A DNA stretch of 64,000 bases from Candidatus Gastranaerophilales bacterium (GTDB taxonomy: Bacteria; Cyanobacteriota; Vampirovibrionia; Gastranaerophilales; Gastranaerophilaceae). Both the position numbers and the translations under genes were made by a program. Shown in pieces: positions 34,738 through 43,603 of the stretch (position 1 is its first letter; every line of letters starts with the position of its first letter). The notes under the pieces are model-generated. The model worked only from the letters and a program-made list of their open reading frames with translations, was not told the origin of the DNA and searched no databases. The stretch lies in the NCBI GenBank assembly GCA_944323595.1, contig CALUTF010000004.1, positions 31,509 to 95,508 on the forward strand. Reading direction: 5' to 3'.

Positions 34738-35181
34738 ATGAAAAAAAATGTTACTTTCGGGTTACTGTTATTACTGCCGTTTATTGTATCTGGTTGCACA
34801 TCAAATATAACCGCCAAATATGATAATTATGATGAAACATTTACAGGGAAAACTTACTATGATTCATTAACATATAGAGCGACAATTGATGTTACTTCTG
34901 AAAAAAACAATGCAAGATGCCTAGGTAATGCGAAAATGTTTATGTATCCGGTATGGCAATTCAAACTTGTTTGTAGTGATGGAAGAATGATCATTGGCAC
35001 GCTGCCTAGTGGAAAACTTGAAGGACAAGCTTTTACTAATAGAAATGAAACAATAACATTCTCAGTAGCTAAAAAACAAGGAACTATACAAAAAGTAAAA
35101 GCTCAATACAATGCACAAACTCAAAACAAACCGACATTAGATAATAAAAAAGAACATATTCAAGTTATTATGCAACAATAA
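34738..35181 (+). CDS. Lipoprotein, probable lysogenic-conversion cargo
   Basis: 147 residues. The signal sequence ends with the lipobox VSGC, so Cys19/20 should be lipidated. The mature part is beta-rich (TFTGKTYYDSLTYRATIDVT, MYPVWQFKLVCSDGRMIIG) and ends in a low-complexity tail. The start follows AAGGAG. It lies between repressor and terminase, transcribed from a lysogeny-compatible direction, and is not part of the morphogenesis operon. A moron that alters the host envelope, for example superinfection exclusion, is a fair inference. Confidence 0.7.
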   Translation: MKKNVTFGLLLLLPFIVSGCTSNITAKYDNYDETFTGKTYYDSLTYRATIDVTSEKNNARCLGNAKMFMYPVWQFKLVCSDGRMIIGTLPSGKLEGQAFTNRNETITFSVAKKQGTIQKVKAQYNAQTQNKPTLDNKKEHIQVIMQQ

Positions 35182-35252
35182 TTTTACATTACTTCATGAA
35201 GTTATTTAATAATTGTATTGAAAAAAAATGTAAAATGATAAATAATGTTAGT

Positions 35253-35540
35253 ATGAAATACTATCTATTATTCTTTTTAGGCTTATTTATTGCTTTACCT
35301 GCAAGTGCTTATTCTGAGTATAATAATTACTCAGTTATTGATACAAATGGCAATACACAAAGTTATATTTACAAATCCAATGCCGGAAATTATTATGAAA
35401 GTAGTGGATATACGTATCAACAAAACAACAATACTATTTATACAAATTCCGGCACAAGTTATCAAAGATATGGAAACATGATTCAATCGTCAGATGGCAA
35501 ACAGTATATCCAAACTGGTAATTTAATAGAAGAATATTAA
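35253..35540 (+). CDS. Small secreted Tyr/Asn/Gln-rich protein
   Basis: 95 residues from ATG 35253. A signal peptide (MKYYLLFFLGLFIALPASA) precedes a mature part with short repeats around SYIYKSNAGNYYESSGYTYQ and NGTSYQRYGNMIQ-like units, each built on Y, N, S, Q. An upstream ATG at 35196 would precede the signal with a charged stretch. No convincing ribosome binding site. It ends just before a strong terminator, so it forms a two-gene cargo unit with the lipoprotein. Confidence 0.6.
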   Translation: MKYYLLFFLGLFIALPASAYSEYNNYSVIDTNGNTQSYIYKSNAGNYYESSGYTYQQNNNTIYTNSGTSYQRYGNMIQSSDGKQYIQTGNLIEEY

Positions 35541-35570
35541 GACCTGCTTTAATAAAGCAGGTCTTTTTTT
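35541..35570 (+). terminator. Rho-independent terminator
   Basis: GACCTGCTTT and AAAGCAGGTC form a 10-bp stem around AAT (35541-35563), followed by seven T. It starts at the stop of the secreted-protein gene and isolates the cargo genes from the late operon. Confidence 0.95.
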
Positions 35571-36044
35571 ATGCGTAATTTATACAATGTTATGCGAATG
35601 CAATGCATACGCATAAATTATCGCATTACAAAATAATATTTACGCACAAGCGGTCTGCATAGCTTTAAATAAAATAAAATTACATAACATAAAATAAGAT
35701 AAAATAAAAAAAATATATAAATATATTTTTTTATTTTAGACAAATAAACATTTTTTATTTTTCTTTTTTTTTACATAGAAGATATGTTCAATTATTGCAT
35801 AGAAAAATAAAAGTCAAGTAAAAAATACGTTTTGTAAACAAATGTAAAGGCAAATTTTTTCAGTAAAATCAAATCATTTACCCCTTTAATAAATCGTTCA
35901 ATCAATCAATCAACGAGATTTTTTAAAAAAAATGTTTTATATTTCAAAATGTAGTTTGAATAAATTTTAAAAGTTCAACTCGTGGACAGGTTATTTCACG
36001 GGGCGGGAGCCAATGGGGACTAACGGACACTGCCTGTTCAAAAT
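35571..36044. other. AT-rich non-coding gap with nested palindromes and a repeat
   Basis: No gene is visible. At 35571-35626 ATGCGTAATTTAT pairs with ATAAATTATCGCAT, and inside it TATGCG pairs with CGCATA. Then comes about 150 bases of near-pure A/T (ATAAAATAAA repeats) and the 20-nt repeat TTCAATCAATCAATCAACGA at 35897-35916, which also marks the early operator. The gap could hold the phage origin, a late-gene control site or a packaging start; no element is proven. Confidence 0.5.
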
Positions 36045-36080
36045 ATGGGGATAGTATGCCCAAAGGGAGAGAGAAAGTAT

Positions 36081-36482
36081 ATGAAGCTTATCTGTTGTAA
36101 TGCAGAAATAGACCGCATTGAAGCGTGGTTCTTAAAAGACATTGAAAATTTTACAGCAAGAAGATTGTTTTTTGCCAACTGTCCAATATGTGGACAACCT
36201 GTAATTACTTTATATGAAAAAAGAATTGCAGATAATAAAGTTTTTATTGATGCAAATATTAGAGGTTTAAATGCGGTAAAAACTTTGTACCGAGAAAAAT
36301 CACGTATAGTAACAAAGATATGTAACTTAGATAAAAATAATCTGTACGGCTGGATTTACGGTAAAAATGTAGAAATCCGCAATAAAAAGAAGGAAGTAAC
36401 ACAAATAAGACAATATTCTTCCGACTTTCACGGAAATAAGACGCTTTCAAAAAAAATATTCGCTCAGTCTCTCTCTTCTTAA
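36081..36482 (+). CDS. Hypothetical phage protein with a CPxCG motif
   Basis: 133 residues from ATG 36081 (GGGAGAG upstream). It starts MKLICCNAEIDRIEAWF and has FANCPICGQPVITLY, so two Cys pairs may bind zinc. Basic C-terminal part (NKKKEVTQIRQYSSDF, KTLSKKIFAQSL). It is the first gene of the late strand, directly before terS, a common place for HNH or packaging accessory proteins, but no HNH is seen. Confidence 0.6.
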   Translation: MKLICCNAEIDRIEAWFLKDIENFTARRLFFANCPICGQPVITLYEKRIADNKVFIDANIRGLNAVKTLYREKSRIVTKICNLDKNNLYGWIYGKNVEIRNKKKEVTQIRQYSSDFHGNKTLSKKIFAQSLSS

Positions 36483-36486
36483 ACGG

Positions 36487-36528
36487 TACAGGCTCGGAGA
36501 GTTGAGCGACTCTCCAGATGAGCCTGTA
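36487..36528 (+). promoter_or_regulatory. Two-part stem-loop in the terS leader
   Basis: TACAGGCTC pairs with GAGCCTGTA (9 bp) and encloses GGAGAGT pairing with ACTCTCC around TGAGCG. It has no T-run, so a terminator is unlikely. It ends 10 bases before the terS ATG and could control translation or mRNA processing, or be a packaging site. Confidence 0.6.
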
Positions 36529-36538
36529 GGTTAAAGAT

Positions 36539-37051
36539 ATGAGCAGCTTACCGGATATTACAGAAAAACAAAATCATTTTGTTAAAGAGTATGTTCTCAA
36601 TGGCAATAATGCCACTGAAGCATATCGTTCTGTATATGGAAATGAGTTCACAAAAACAGCTACTTGTTGCGTTGAGGGTTCTCGTTTATTAAAAAACCCT
36701 AAGATTACCCCATGGATAGACCACTATAAACAGACAATAAAAACTCATACAGAGAATGAAATTAAATATACGGTTGATGATGCGTTTAGAGAATGTGATG
36801 AGTTAAAGATTATTGCACTTGAATCACTTGATAAAGATGGCAGACCTAATGTTTCTGCGGCAAACAAAGCAGTAGAAATGAAAATAAAAATCAAAGGTCT
36901 AATGAAAGATGAAACTAATGTTAATAACGCCATTGTGATGGAAATGGGAAAAATTGAAGTAGATGGAGTGCCTCTGAATTTTAATATTGGAGATGAGCTG
37001 AATGCAGACAAAGAAGTTAATAGCAGCTCTGAAATTACCAACAATACTTAA
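36539..37051 (+). CDS. terS: Terminase small subunit
   Basis: 170 residues. The N-terminal LPDITEKQNHFVKEYVLNGN with NATEAYRSVYG is the DNA-binding helix region of Terminase_2-type small subunits. SRLLKNPKITPWIDHYKQTI continues it. The C-terminal part is acidic and probably contacts TerL. It recognises the packaging site and regulates the motor. It overlaps terL by 50 bases, showing translational coupling. Confidence 0.88.
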   Translation: MSSLPDITEKQNHFVKEYVLNGNNATEAYRSVYGNEFTKTATCCVEGSRLLKNPKITPWIDHYKQTIKTHTENEIKYTVDDAFRECDELKIIALESLDKDGRPNVSAANKAVEMKIKIKGLMKDETNVNNAIVMEMGKIEVDGVPLNFNIGDELNADKEVNSSSEITNNT

Positions 37052-38348
37052 CATTCCGCCGAAACTCTTTCCTTTAATATTTGATTTCAACAAATATTCA
37101 TTATTCCTAATAGAAGGGGGAAGAGGTTCTGCCAAAACTCATTCAGTAGGAAGATTTATTCTTTATCTTGGTGAGCAAAGAAAAATTAAAGTTTGTTGTG
37201 GACGTGTAATCAAAGATTCAGTTAAGCATTCAGTCCTTGCACTTTTTAAAGATTTAATTGATGAGTTTAAACTTGATTATGATGTATCTGAAAATCAGAT
37301 TGTACATAGAAAAACTGGCTCTGTAATCTTTTTCAAAGGTTTTAGAGAACAAGAAATTGTCAATATAAAAGGTCTTGAAGGTGTTGACATTCTTTGGATT
37401 GATGAAGCTGAAACGGTTACGAAAAGAGCTGTTGATGTTATCGTTCCAACGATAAGAAAACCAAATTCAAAAATAATTTTTACAATGAATAGATACGTCA
37501 AGTCTGATGCCGTGTATCAGCATTGTGTATCTCGGTCTAATTGTCTGCACATTCATATCAATTATTTTGAGAATCCTTTCTGTCCACAGAAACTTATAGA
37601 CGAAGCAGAAGAATGCAAAAGGTTAAATATGGCTGACTATAATCATATTTGGTTAGGACTCCCATTAGAGCAAGGTACTAATTACCTTGTAGCATCAGAA
37701 AGAATAGAAGCTGCAAAAAATCTAAAATGGAATAATGAAAGACATCCTAATAATTCAGTTATGGCTCTTGATTTGTCTGCTTCTGGGGGTGATTTATGCG
37801 TTGCAAAAAGACTTATCCAAAGATCAATGAGTGTATGGGAAGAAGCTGAAACTATAACTTGGTCAGAAGCTGATACAGACATAACTAAAGGAAAAGTTAT
37901 GAACTTGTACGCAAAATGGAAGCCTAACTTTCTTATCGGTGATGCAGATGGACTTGGATATCCAATAATGTGTTCCTTAAAAAATACACTCGAAAATGTA
38001 GTTCTTTTCCGTGGAGCATTACAACCTAAAAATTTATCAAATGGCAATGCACGAGCAGACGGCTATCTTGCTGTTAAAGAGATGCTGGAATCCGGTTTTT
38101 TGAAACTTAATTGTCAAAACACAGCACGTCAGCTTGAATATATGAAAACAAAATGGAGTCCAAACTCCGGCAAAGTTTATATCTTAGATAAAAAAGAAAT
38201 AAGAAAAGAACAAAATGAATCCCCAGACTTTGCAGATGCTCTAATGATGGGTATTTATGGAATTTATTATTATCCTCAATATCTTTTGAATGATACAGGG
38301 CGTAATAACTTGCAAGATTTTAAACTATTTACTGAATTTGATGAATAA
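37002..38348 (+). CDS. terL: Terminase large subunit
   Basis: 448 residues. The ATPase has Walker A GGRGSAKT (39-46) and Walker B ILWIDEAE (130-137). The nuclease domain has MALDLSASGGD, IGDADGLG, and SPDFADALMM, the RNase H-like acidic residues. It is a PBSX/Terminase_3-like motor that packages DNA into proheads. Start ATG 37002 is preceded by GGAG nine bases upstream. It is complete in length for the family. Confidence 0.95.
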   Translation: MQTKKLIAALKLPTILNIPPKLFPLIFDFNKYSLFLIEGGRGSAKTHSVGRFILYLGEQRKIKVCCGRVIKDSVKHSVLALFKDLIDEFKLDYDVSENQIVHRKTGSVIFFKGFREQEIVNIKGLEGVDILWIDEAETVTKRAVDVIVPTIRKPNSKIIFTMNRYVKSDAVYQHCVSRSNCLHIHINYFENPFCPQKLIDEAEECKRLNMADYNHIWLGLPLEQGTNYLVASERIEAAKNLKWNNERHPNNSVMALDLSASGGDLCVAKRLIQRSMSVWEEAETITWSEADTDITKGKVMNLYAKWKPNFLIGDADGLGYPIMCSLKNTLENVVLFRGALQPKNLSNGNARADGYLAVKEMLESGFLKLNCQNTARQLEYMKTKWSPNSGKVYILDKKEIRKEQNESPDFADALMMGIYGIYYYPQYLLNDTGRNNLQDFKLFTEFDE

Positions 38349-38364
38349 AAGAAAGGACTTAATT

Positions 38365-38571
38365 ATGTGTTCAACACCATCAGCACCTAAAGTTGAAACC
38401 ACTGAACCTAAACAAGTTGCTACTCCGACATTAGCGGATGCAAGTGTTTCCAAGGCTTCTACTAATACAAGAAATAAAACAGCTTCATTGGCAAGTCGCA
38501 ATATAAAAACAACCGCCAGAGGGCTTACTGATGACGCAACCACACAGAAAAAAGGTTTATTAGGCGAATAA
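38365..38571 (+). CDS. Small virion-associated hypothetical protein
   Basis: 68 residues from ATG 38365 (GAAAGGA upstream). Thr/Ala/Ser-rich (CSTPSAPKVETTEPKQVATP, TNTRNKTASLASRN), no membrane segment. Small proteins of this type lie between terL and portal in many podoviruses. No function known. Confidence 0.6.
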   Translation: MCSTPSAPKVETTEPKQVATPTLADASVSKASTNTRNKTASLASRNIKTTARGLTDDATTQKKGLLGE

Positions 38572-38585
38572 ACAAGGAGCTTGCA

Positions 38586-40286
38586 ATGCCAAAAGGATTA
38601 GATATTGAAGAAAAAGAATTAAAAGAACACAGAAAACCTAAAGATTTTTCTTACACAACAAGCTATTTCTTAAAAAGAAAAAATCAGATGGATTGTGTTT
38701 TCAACAATATCAAAGGTGATTTACAGGAGCTTTCAGAATTTTTTGCTCCACGTATGAGCAAATTCATTGTATCTGATGTTAATAAACCTATAAAGAAAAC
38801 AAAGAAAATCAAAGATTCTGTTACCATTAAAGCCGTCAATGATTTTGCTTCTGGTATGCAGTCTGGTGCAACATCTGCAGCTACAAGATGGTTTAAATGT
38901 CAAATGAAATCAAAAGATCTTAATCTATTGCACGAAGTAAAAACTTGGTGCAATGACATGGAAGATCTTATGCGAAGAATTTTAGCAAGCTCTAATTTTT
39001 ACCAAAATCAATTAGGCGTATATAAACAACTTGGCTCTTATGGCTTTGCAGCCTTACAGATGGAACAAGACTATGAAACTGTTGCAAATTTTAAACTCTT
39101 ACCTATTGGCTCATACCGTTATTCTAAAGACCATAGAGGTGAACCAGATACTTTATGCAGACATTACAAAGAAACTGCTGATAATATTGTAGACAAATAT
39201 GGCTATGAAAATTGCTCAGAACAAGTTAAAGCAGCATTTGATGCCAATAACACAGATCAACTTTTTGAACTTATATATTTTGTAGAACCAAACAAAGAAT
39301 ATAACCCGAAATCCCCATTATCAAGGCATAAAAGATTTATCTCAGCAACTTTTGAAGTAGGATGCGATAGATTTCTTAAACTCTCTGGATTTGATAGATT
39401 TCCTTTTGCAATATATGAAGCCGAAGTTAATGGCGAGGACAATTATCCTTCTAACTGCCCCGGAATACAAGCTTTACCAGATGCTAGGCAGTTAATGGAA
39501 CAAGTTAAAACATATTCATCAGCTATGAAAAAAATAGCGGTACCTCTAATGAAAGGTCCTGCAAGTTTACAAAAGCAAAAAGGATTAACAGACTCCCCTG
39601 GGCAGATTATCCCCGAAGATGATAATGGCAGGGGATTGAGTCCAGTATATGAAGTAAATCCGCAGATTTTACAGCTAAAACAACATAATGATGAGCTAAA
39701 AGAAGTAATAAAATCACATTTTTATAATGATTTATTTGCGGTCATTTTAAACACTGCAGAAAGAGGAAGAACCGCTACGGAAGTCAATGAAGTAAAAGAA
39801 GAAAAAATGGTACTACTTTCTCCTCTGTTGGATCAAGCACATAAAGGACTTAGAGCTGTTCTTAATTGGATATTTTTCTTATGTGTAACTACTGGAATTA
39901 TGCCTGAACCACCGGAAATTATTCAAAAAGAGGAAATGGAGATTGAATTTGTTTCTACCCTAGCTCTTGCCCAGAAAGTCAAAGGTATCTCAAGCATAGA
40001 AAGATTTACAACTTTTACAGTTAATCTTTCTCAAATGACCGACCCAACATTGATTTATAAAATCAATGTTGATCAGATCGTTGATGACTATGCAGAGATT
40101 GCAAACGTAAATCCAGAACATGTTGTATCTACTGATGAAGTAAATAAAAAACGCAAAGAAATTGCAGAGAAACAAGCTCAACAAGAACAAATGCAAGCCA
40201 TTCAGCAAGGTACTGAAATGATTAAAAACATGGGCGGTATTGATTCTTTCGGCGGTAATTTAGCAAGCAGATTAGGCGTAGGTTAG
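38586..40286 (+). CDS. Portal protein (head-tail connector)
   Basis: 566 residues, usual for the podovirus head-to-tail connector. The N-terminal NIKGDLQELSEFFAPRMSKF, then FASGMQSGATSAATRWFKCQ and SSNFYQNQLGVYKQLGSYGF match that family. The C-terminal end is Gln/Glu-rich, with a barrel-like helical region (ITEKQAQQEQMQAIQQ-type). It forms the dodecameric ring at one vertex through which DNA is packaged and ejected. It is followed by a Bbp19-like gene as in BPP-1. Confidence 0.92.
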   Translation: MPKGLDIEEKELKEHRKPKDFSYTTSYFLKRKNQMDCVFNNIKGDLQELSEFFAPRMSKFIVSDVNKPIKKTKKIKDSVTIKAVNDFASGMQSGATSAATRWFKCQMKSKDLNLLHEVKTWCNDMEDLMRRILASSNFYQNQLGVYKQLGSYGFAALQMEQDYETVANFKLLPIGSYRYSKDHRGEPDTLCRHYKETADNIVDKYGYENCSEQVKAAFDANNTDQLFELIYFVEPNKEYNPKSPLSRHKRFISATFEVGCDRFLKLSGFDRFPFAIYEAEVNGEDNYPSNCPGIQALPDARQLMEQVKTYSSAMKKIAVPLMKGPASLQKQKGLTDSPGQIIPEDDNGRGLSPVYEVNPQILQLKQHNDELKEVIKSHFYNDLFAVILNTAERGRTATEVNEVKEEKMVLLSPLLDQAHKGLRAVLNWIFFLCVTTGIMPEPPEIIQKEEMEIEFVSTLALAQKVKGISSIERFTTFTVNLSQMTDPTLIYKINVDQIVDDYAEIANVNPEHVVSTDEVNKKRKEIAEKQAQQEQMQAIQQGTEMIKNMGGIDSFGGNLASRLGVG

Positions 40287-40305
40287 CCATAAGGAAAGGA
40301 ATTTT

Positions 40306-40554
40306 ATGGACAAAGATGAGTTGCGAGAACTCTCTAATGTCCTTAATAGTGAACACGGTTTAAATACTATTTTTGTTCTGCTCAAGAAATTAGGAGCTTT
40401 TGAACGTGGTTTAAATCGAACCTCTTCTACAAAAGAAGATTACTTAACTATAGGGAAACGAGAGCAAGGGGCTTGGCTTTTGGATTGTGTATTCAAAGCC
40501 AACAAAAACAAGTATATGCAGATATTGGAAATGATTCAAAAAGAAAAGGAGTAA
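40306..40554 (+). CDS. Bbp19-like phage protein
   Basis: 82 residues. LNTIFVLLKKLGAFERGLNR and SSTKEDYLTIGKREQGAWLL are the features of the Bbp19-like family, first named in Bordetella phage BPP-1. It lies between portal and scaffold as in BPP-1. Function unproven. Ribosome binding site AAGGAA. Confidence 0.75.
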   Translation: MDKDELRELSNVLNSEHGLNTIFVLLKKLGAFERGLNRTSSTKEDYLTIGKREQGAWLLDCVFKANKNKYMQILEMIQKEKE

Positions 40555-40557
40555 ATT

Positions 40558-41238
40558 ATGAGTGAAAATTTTGAAAATGACAATTTGAACACAGAACCTA
40601 ATAATCAAGTTCTGCCAGAAACAGACCCACAAGACGATACCCAAAAAACAGGGAGTCAAGATAATCCACCAGATGATAATAAGGGTTCTGATAACGAATC
40701 TGAAAATAAACAAAACGAAAAAACAAATAGCGAAATATACGGAAGCCCTGAACAATTTGACTACTCCTCAACGGTTCTACCAGAGGGTATGGAACTTGAC
40801 CAAGAACTTGTAAACGAGTTTGAACCAGTAGCAAGAAAGCTCAATCTCTCAAATCAATCTGCAAACGAGCTTATGGGGCTTGCAGTTAAATTAGTTCAGA
40901 AAAATTTTTCAAGACTGGGAGATATCGGAAAACAAATTGAAGAGCAAGAAAAAGCCTCTTACATGCAGCTGTTGGATAGCGATCCCGAATTAAATATTTC
41001 TGATGACACAAAATACAATCAGTATCTTAGTGTTGCCAATCAAGGTTTAAAAGCAACTGCAACAAGTGGCTTTATGAATCTGATAAAGAAAAAAGGTCTT
41101 ACACATCACCCCGAATTCATAAAAACATTCCATAAAATTGGCGAGTTGTGTTCTAGCGACAAACTGCCAGAAGTAAATATTCCTGCCGGTAAAGAAAAAC
41201 TTGATGCTGCTGATATTCTTTACGGCTCAAAAGAGTAA
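40558..41238 (+). CDS. Scaffolding protein
   Basis: 226 residues, very acidic N-terminus (DNLNTEPNNQVLPETDPQDD) and a long helical remainder (QELVNEFEPVARKLNLSNQS, ANELMGLAVKLVQKNFSRLG). Position directly before the capsid gene, highly charged composition and helical content are the scaffold hallmarks. It should form the core on which capsid assembles and then leave. The assignment rests mainly on context and composition. Confidence 0.75.
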   Translation: MSENFENDNLNTEPNNQVLPETDPQDDTQKTGSQDNPPDDNKGSDNESENKQNEKTNSEIYGSPEQFDYSSTVLPEGMELDQELVNEFEPVARKLNLSNQSANELMGLAVKLVQKNFSRLGDIGKQIEEQEKASYMQLLDSDPELNISDDTKYNQYLSVANQGLKATATSGFMNLIKKKGLTHHPEFIKTFHKIGELCSSDKLPEVNIPAGKEKLDAADILYGSKE

Positions 41239-41321
41239 AGTCTACAGGCTTATAGCAGCCGGTTACGGATTTACCGGAATAAACAATCCGAATGCGTACA
41301 CATAATAAAAGGAGAAAACGA

Positions 41322-42329
41322 ATGGCTACAGTAGGAAACACTTATCCTTCTTTGAAGGATTACTACTCACAATTAGAAAATGGCAAAATTACCAGTACAC
41401 TAATTGATTTATTTTTGAAATGTAACCCAATGCTTGAAGATGCTGTAACAATAGAATGCAATGATGGCACTTCACACAAAACAACGGTAAGAAACGGACT
41501 GCCTGAACCTGAGTTCAGAAAATTTTACCAAGGTGTACCTAGTACAAAAGGTGAATATACTCAGATTCAAGAAGCAACAGCAATGCTTGAAGATTTTTCA
41601 AAAGTTGATAAAAAGCTTGCAGATCTGAATGGTAACACAAATCAATTCCGCTTAAATGAAGCTGATGCTCATATTCAAGGAATGAATAACAAAGTACAAG
41701 AAAATATCATTTACGGAAACAAAGGCAAAAATGCTGCTGCATTTGATGGACTTGCAACAAGATATAATAAAATATCTACAACAAAAGATACTATTGGCTA
41801 TCAAGTCCTTAATGGCGGTGGAACAGGAACAACAAATACTTCAATCTGGTTTGTCGGTTGGGGCGAAAAAGGTACTCACCTTATTTATCCAAAAGGCTCT
41901 AAAGCAGGTTTACAACATGAAAATATTGGAGAAGAAGCCGCTTATGATGCAAATGGAAATGAGTTTAGAGTTTACAAAGATCACTTCTCTTGGGATATTG
42001 GTATGTGCGTAAGAAATTATAAAACTTGTGCAAGAATTGCCAATATTGACACAACTAAGCTTGGTACAGATGATGCTGCTGATTTAATTGAACTTATGAT
42101 TAAAGCTTATCATAGAGTTAAAAAGCATGCAAAATTATCAGGTGCAAAACTTGTTATCTATGTAAATGAAACAATTGAAACTTACTTGCACTTACAAGCT
42201 ATGAACAAAACAAATGTTCGTCTATCCTTGGATGAAGCTGCAGGAGAACCTGTTTTGAAATTCTTAGGCATTCCTGTTAAATGCTGTGATGCAATTCTTG
42301 ATACAGAAGATAAGGTTGCTGCAGCATAA
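41322..42329 (+). CDS. Major capsid protein (GP7/BPP-1-type)
   Basis: 335 residues from ATG 41322 (AAAGGAGAA upstream). PSLKDYYSQLENGKITSTLI, RNGLPEPEFRKFYQGVPSTK, and NIIYGNKGKNAAAFDGLATR match the GP7-type capsid family, with SIWFVGWGEKGTHLIYPKGS and GLQHENIG in the middle. The fold is HK97-like. The neighbouring Bbp16-like gene supports the call. Confidence 0.88.
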   Translation: MATVGNTYPSLKDYYSQLENGKITSTLIDLFLKCNPMLEDAVTIECNDGTSHKTTVRNGLPEPEFRKFYQGVPSTKGEYTQIQEATAMLEDFSKVDKKLADLNGNTNQFRLNEADAHIQGMNNKVQENIIYGNKGKNAAAFDGLATRYNKISTTKDTIGYQVLNGGGTGTTNTSIWFVGWGEKGTHLIYPKGSKAGLQHENIGEEAAYDANGNEFRVYKDHFSWDIGMCVRNYKTCARIANIDTTKLGTDDAADLIELMIKAYHRVKKHAKLSGAKLVIYVNETIETYLHLQAMNKTNVRLSLDEAAGEPVLKFLGIPVKCCDAILDTEDKVAAA

Positions 42330-42428
42330 TTCGGCAGAACTCTTGTTCTGAGATTGATATAGTGAATGGCGGTAACACTTAAACTTTCCGCCAATTTGCG
42401 AATTACAAAAAAGAGAAAGGGCAATAAA

Positions 42429-42857
42429 ATGTTATTAGATTTAGAAACTTTATTCTCAGATGCACAAGCTATTACAACCAGTGCTGCATCTACCAATATC
42501 GTAAAAATGGCTAACACTGAGCATAATATGCCAGAAGTAGCTTTCGGTACTCCTATGCCTTTAATTATTCAAGTTGTTGAAGATTTTGCAGGAGCTACAT
42601 CTGTTGCAGCATCAATTCAAACATCTGCGGCAGAAGATTTCTCTTCTCCTAAAACTCTCGTAAGTAGTGGAGATATTCCTATTGCGGATTTAAAAACAGG
42701 TTATAAATTCCCTATCAATTATATACCTAAAGGAAACTTAGGCTATATGCGAGTCTATTATGATGTTAAGGGTGCAAGTGGTGCAGGAACAGCTACTGGT
42801 GGCAAAATTACTGCTGGAATGGTTGCTGCTCATGATAACTCTTATCAAGATATGTAA
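42429..42857 (+). CDS. Bbp16-like capsid cement protein
   Basis: 142 residues from ATG 42429. MLLDLETLFSDAQAITTSAA is the characteristic opening of Bbp16-like proteins. VEDFAGATSVAASIQTSAAE and GNLGYMRVYYDVKGASGAGT follow as beta strands. In BPP-1 Bbp16 stabilises the capsid surface. It directly follows the capsid gene here as there. Confidence 0.75.
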   Translation: MLLDLETLFSDAQAITTSAASTNIVKMANTEHNMPEVAFGTPMPLIIQVVEDFAGATSVAASIQTSAAEDFSSPKTLVSSGDIPIADLKTGYKFPINYIPKGNLGYMRVYYDVKGASGAGTATGGKITAGMVAAHDNSYQDM

Positions 42858-42924
42858 TATGTATTTAAAAAATTGATTGTCGGTTAATCCGGCAATCAAT
42901 TTTTAGTAAAAGAAAGGTTTTAAA

Positions 42925-43158
42925 ATGTCAGATAAGGAAACAGTTTCAGAAAAAAAAGAAAAGAAAGAATATGGCAAATATGACCGCTGGGAAATTGAAG
43001 GTGCGGTTGACACTATTATCAAGGCTGAACAAATTAAACTTGATAAAGAAAAAATGAAGTATGTTTTGCCGCTTCTTGAAAAACAGAAAAAAGCATTAGA
43101 CAATGCATCTTCTGCAGCCGAAGTTCTTTATGGAAATAGAGAACCAAAAGAAGAGTAG
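42925..43158 (+). CDS. Hypothetical structural-region protein
   Basis: 77 residues, highly charged (VSEKKEKKEYGKYDRWEIEG, EAQIKLDKEKMKY-type) and helical. Its position after the capsid and cement genes suggests a head-completion or minor virion protein. Ribosome binding site GAAAGG. No family recognised. Confidence 0.5.
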   Translation: MSDKETVSEKKEKKEYGKYDRWEIEGAVDTIIKAEQIKLDKEKMKYVLPLLEKQKKALDNASSAAEVLYGNREPKEE

Positions 43159-43191
43159 TAACAAATACACAATACATAAGGAGAAAATTAA

Positions 43192-43602
43192 ATGACGGTA
43201 AAAGTAGTAGCTAAAATAAGAGCTTTTTATAATGGTAAAATCATCAAACCAGGGCAGATAATTACATTAAAAGATGGTATTGAGATTCCATCATGGGCAA
43301 AAAAAATAAATAATAAAAATACAGAATCACAAAAGAATGTTCAACAAGAACAGGTAAACGCATCAAATATAAATCAAACAAATCCTACAGTCGCTGAACA
43401 GCACGAAACACCACAGAATAATCAAGAAAATGCTAATGAGTTTGCAGGTAAAACTCAAGAAGAACTTCTTTCAATACTTGATGAACTTATTAACAAAAGT
43501 ATTGAAATGGGTATAACTCTTGAAAATGCTGAGAATAAAACAATTGTAGAACAGATTATTGAACTAAGAAAACTAATTGCAGAAAAAGAAGAAGGACAAT
43601 AA
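43192..43602 (+). CDS. Hypothetical structural-region protein
   Basis: 136 residues. The N-terminal VKVVAKIRAFYNGKIIKPGQ with IITLKDGIEIPSWAKK is a small beta domain. The middle is a Gln/Asn-rich linker, and the C-terminal half is a helical pair (EELLSILDELINKSIEMGIT). Such DUF-like proteins lie between capsid and tail genes. The downstream gene starts one base after its stop. Confidence 0.5.
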   Translation: MTVKVVAKIRAFYNGKIIKPGQIITLKDGIEIPSWAKKINNKNTESQKNVQQEQVNASNINQTNPTVAEQHETPQNNQENANEFAGKTQEELLSILDELINKSIEMGITLENAENKTIVEQIIELRKLIAEKEEGQ

Positions 43603-43603
43603 A

